This document shows, one piece after another, positions 62,790 through 64,000 of a stretch of DNA of 64,000 nt. A model generated the notes under the pieces. The model saw only the letters and a program-made list of their open reading frames with translations. It searched no databases and was not told the origin of the DNA. Numbering within the stretch: position 1 is the stretch's first letter; each line of letters starts with the position of its first letter. Source of the stretch: Sulfuritalea sp. (GTDB lineage: Bacteria; Pseudomonadota; Gammaproteobacteria; Burkholderiales; Rhodocyclaceae); contig JALNYT010000003.1 of NCBI GenBank assembly GCA_023229685.1, positions 46,062-110,061 on the forward strand, in the 5' to 3' direction. The position numbers were made by a program, and so were the translations under genes.

Positions 62790-62844
62790 GGGGTTGAGGC
62801 TGCAGGGAAAGCCGCTGATTATATCAACCTTGAAACCTCAGTTA

Positions 62845-62973
62845 GCCACAGAGGGCACAGAGAACACAGAGATAGAGCGGGATTCAACCGCTTCTGCGCT
62901 TCACCTCTGATGTGTGCCGCCCATCCATTGCAGTTGCTTGTTTTTCCTCTGTGAACTCTGTGCCCTCTGTGGC
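62845..62973. repeat. inverted-repeat element with CACAGAG units
   Basis: The left arm 62845-62862 and the right arm 62956-62973 are exact reverse complements (18 bp); allowing two mismatches the arms extend to 27 bp. The left arm holds three 9-bp repeats of CACAGAGNN. About 75 bp of unique sequence lies between. Looks like a short dispersed (MITE/REP-type) element between amidase and ribF. Confidence 0.7.
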
Positions 62974-62993
62974 TGGAAGTGCGGTTTGCCGTA

Positions 62994-64000
62994 TCAATCG
63001 ACTCGCGCCAGCTTGGACTTCGCCAGCGGCGGGTTCCTCGCGAAGTAGCGGCGGATGCCCTTGAGGATGGCTTCGGCCATGCGGTCCTGATAGGCCTCGT
63101 CGTTGAGGCGCGCCTCTTCTTCGGGATTGGAGATGAAGGCGGTCTCGATCAGGATCGACGGGATGTCCGGCGCCTTCAGCACCGCAAATCCGGCCTGTTC
63201 CACCTGCCCCTTGTGCAGGGTATTGATACGGCCCAACTCGCCCAGCACGTTGTTGCCCAGCTTGAGACTGTCGTTGATGGTCGCCGTCTGCGACAGGTCG
63301 AGCAGGGTGCGCGCGAGATAGGGATCCTTGACGCCGAGATTGACTCCGCCCACCAGGTCGGCGGAGTTTTCCTTGTTCGCCAGCCAGCGCGCCGCCGAGC
63401 TCGAGGCGCCGTTTTCGGACAGGACAAAGACGCTGGAGCCGCGCGCCGTGGTCTTGACGAAGGCGTCGGCATGCACCGAGAGGAATAGGTCCGCCTGCAC
63501 CCGCCGCGCCTTTGCCACGCGCTGCTGCAGCGGAATGAAATAGTCGCCGTCGCGCGTCAGCACCGCGCGCATGTTCGGCGTGGCGTCGATCTTTGCCTTC
63601 AGCCGCCGCGCCACGGAGAGCGTGACGTTCTTCTCATGGCTGCCGCCGCGCCCGATCGCGCCGGGGTCTTCGCCGCCGTGCCCGGGATCGAGCACGATCG
63701 TGACCAGGCGTGCGATTTCCGGCTTTTCACCGGGTTTTTGCGCGGCGCGCTCGGCCGGCGCTTCCGCGGGCTTGCCCTGGCTGCCGGGGGCAGGCTCCGC
63801 CTTCTGCGGCGCCTCGCCGGATTTTTCGAGCAGCGCCATCAGGGGATCGACCGGTTCCACCGGATAAATGTCGAGCACCAGCCGATGGCCGTATTCGCCC
63901 ACCGGCGGCAGCGAGAACACCTGCGGTTTGACCTCGCCCTTGAGTTCGATCACGAGGCGCACCACGCCGGGCTTGTTGCGACCGGCGCGGATCAGCTTGA
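62994..64000 (-). CDS. amiC: N-acetylmuramoyl-L-alanine amidase (AmiC-like), N-terminus outside window
   Basis: The frame is open to the right edge, so the start is missing; about 335 residues are seen. The visible N-terminal part (LVIELKGEVKPQVFSL; GHRLVLDIYP) is the AMIN domain that targets the septum. A Pro/Ala-rich linker precedes the Amidase_3 domain with zinc ligands in LDPGHGGEDPG, His in LFLSVHAD and the catalytic Glu in SILIETAFIS. Periplasmic; cleaves stem peptides during cell separation. Confidence 0.94.
   Translation of the reverse strand, partial: KLIRAGRNKPGVVRLVIELKGEVKPQVFSLPPVGEYGHRLVLDIYPVEPVDPLMALLEKSGEAPQKAEPAPGSQGKPAEAPAERAAQKPGEKPEIARLVTIVLDPGHGGEDPGAIGRGGSHEKNVTLSVARRLKAKIDATPNMRAVLTRDGDYFIPLQQRVAKARRVQADLFLSVHADAFVKTTARGSSVFVLSENGASSSAARWLANKENSADLVGGVNLGVKDPYLARTLLDLSQTATINDSLKLGNNVLGELGRINTLHKGQVEQAGFAVLKAPDIPSILIETAFISNPEEEARLNDEAYQDRMAEAILKGIRRYFARNPPLAKSKLARVD

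Overview
The window looks like chromosome from a GC-rich, facultatively anaerobic betaproteobacterium, most likely of the Rhodocyclales. This rests on gene content rather than a database match: a cbb3 oxidase cluster with two Fe-S FNR regulators, nadE next to glnB, a class I PHA synthase, NnrS and hemerythrin genes, and a minor-pilin/pilY1 operon. Most genes are packed head to tail with ATGA-type overlaps.

Layout. (1) 1-12984, minus strand: a CHASE2 adenylate/guanylate cyclase, a caspase-like protease fused to a formylglycine-generating-enzyme-like domain, a second caspase-like protease with a twin-arginine-like leader, a protease-less relative of that protein, then a two-partner secretion pair (TpsB transporter and a very large TpsA exoprotein that runs off the left edge). 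This is the most unusual locus of the window. (2) 13167-17511: trxB, an Smr-domain gene, the nadE-glnB pair and ppa. (3) 17594-22554, plus strand: an iron block behind a Fur-box-like promoter (hemP, bfd, bfr, a P19-like periplasmic protein, a porin, a cupredoxin-like protein, a membrane polyferredoxin). (4) 22596-30507: copper chaperone and copper ATPase, a TauE/SafE-like membrane protein, anaerobic hemN divergent from fnr with an FNR box between them, SirB2-NnrS, and a Crp/Fnr regulator without Fe-S cysteines. (5) 30470-34951: an operon of hemerythrin, DUF2249 protein and a multi-pass membrane protein behind an FNR/DNR-type palindrome, then phaC and a divergent uspA sharing a perfect FNR box. 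(6) 35030-45063: the cbb3 oxidase region (a small membrane protein, fixH, ccoG; ccoNOQP; fnr2, an Rrf2 regulator; ccoS, ccoI). (7) 45089-48620: an SDR dehydrogenase, tRNA-Thr(CGT), a TonB-like protein and a NarL-type two-component system. (8) 48826-57163: minor pilins and a large pilY1. (9) 57213-64000: ribF-ileS-lspA-fkpB-ispH, preceded by a dispersed inverted repeat and the end of an N-acetylmuramoyl-L-alanine amidase gene.

How the parts fit. Regions 4-6 form one low-oxygen/nitrosative-stress programme: FNR-type sites lie before hemN, ccoN, uspA/phaC and the hemerythrin operon, and three Crp/Fnr proteins are encoded among them. Copper handling (copZ, copA, ccoI, the TauE/SafE-like protein), haem synthesis (hemN) and assembly factors (ccoG, fixH, ccoS) all serve the cbb3 oxidase. 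The iron block links storage (Bfr/Bfd) with periplasmic ferrous-iron handling. No intergenic gap exceeds 300 bases; the largest (40657-40939) holds the ccoN regulatory region.
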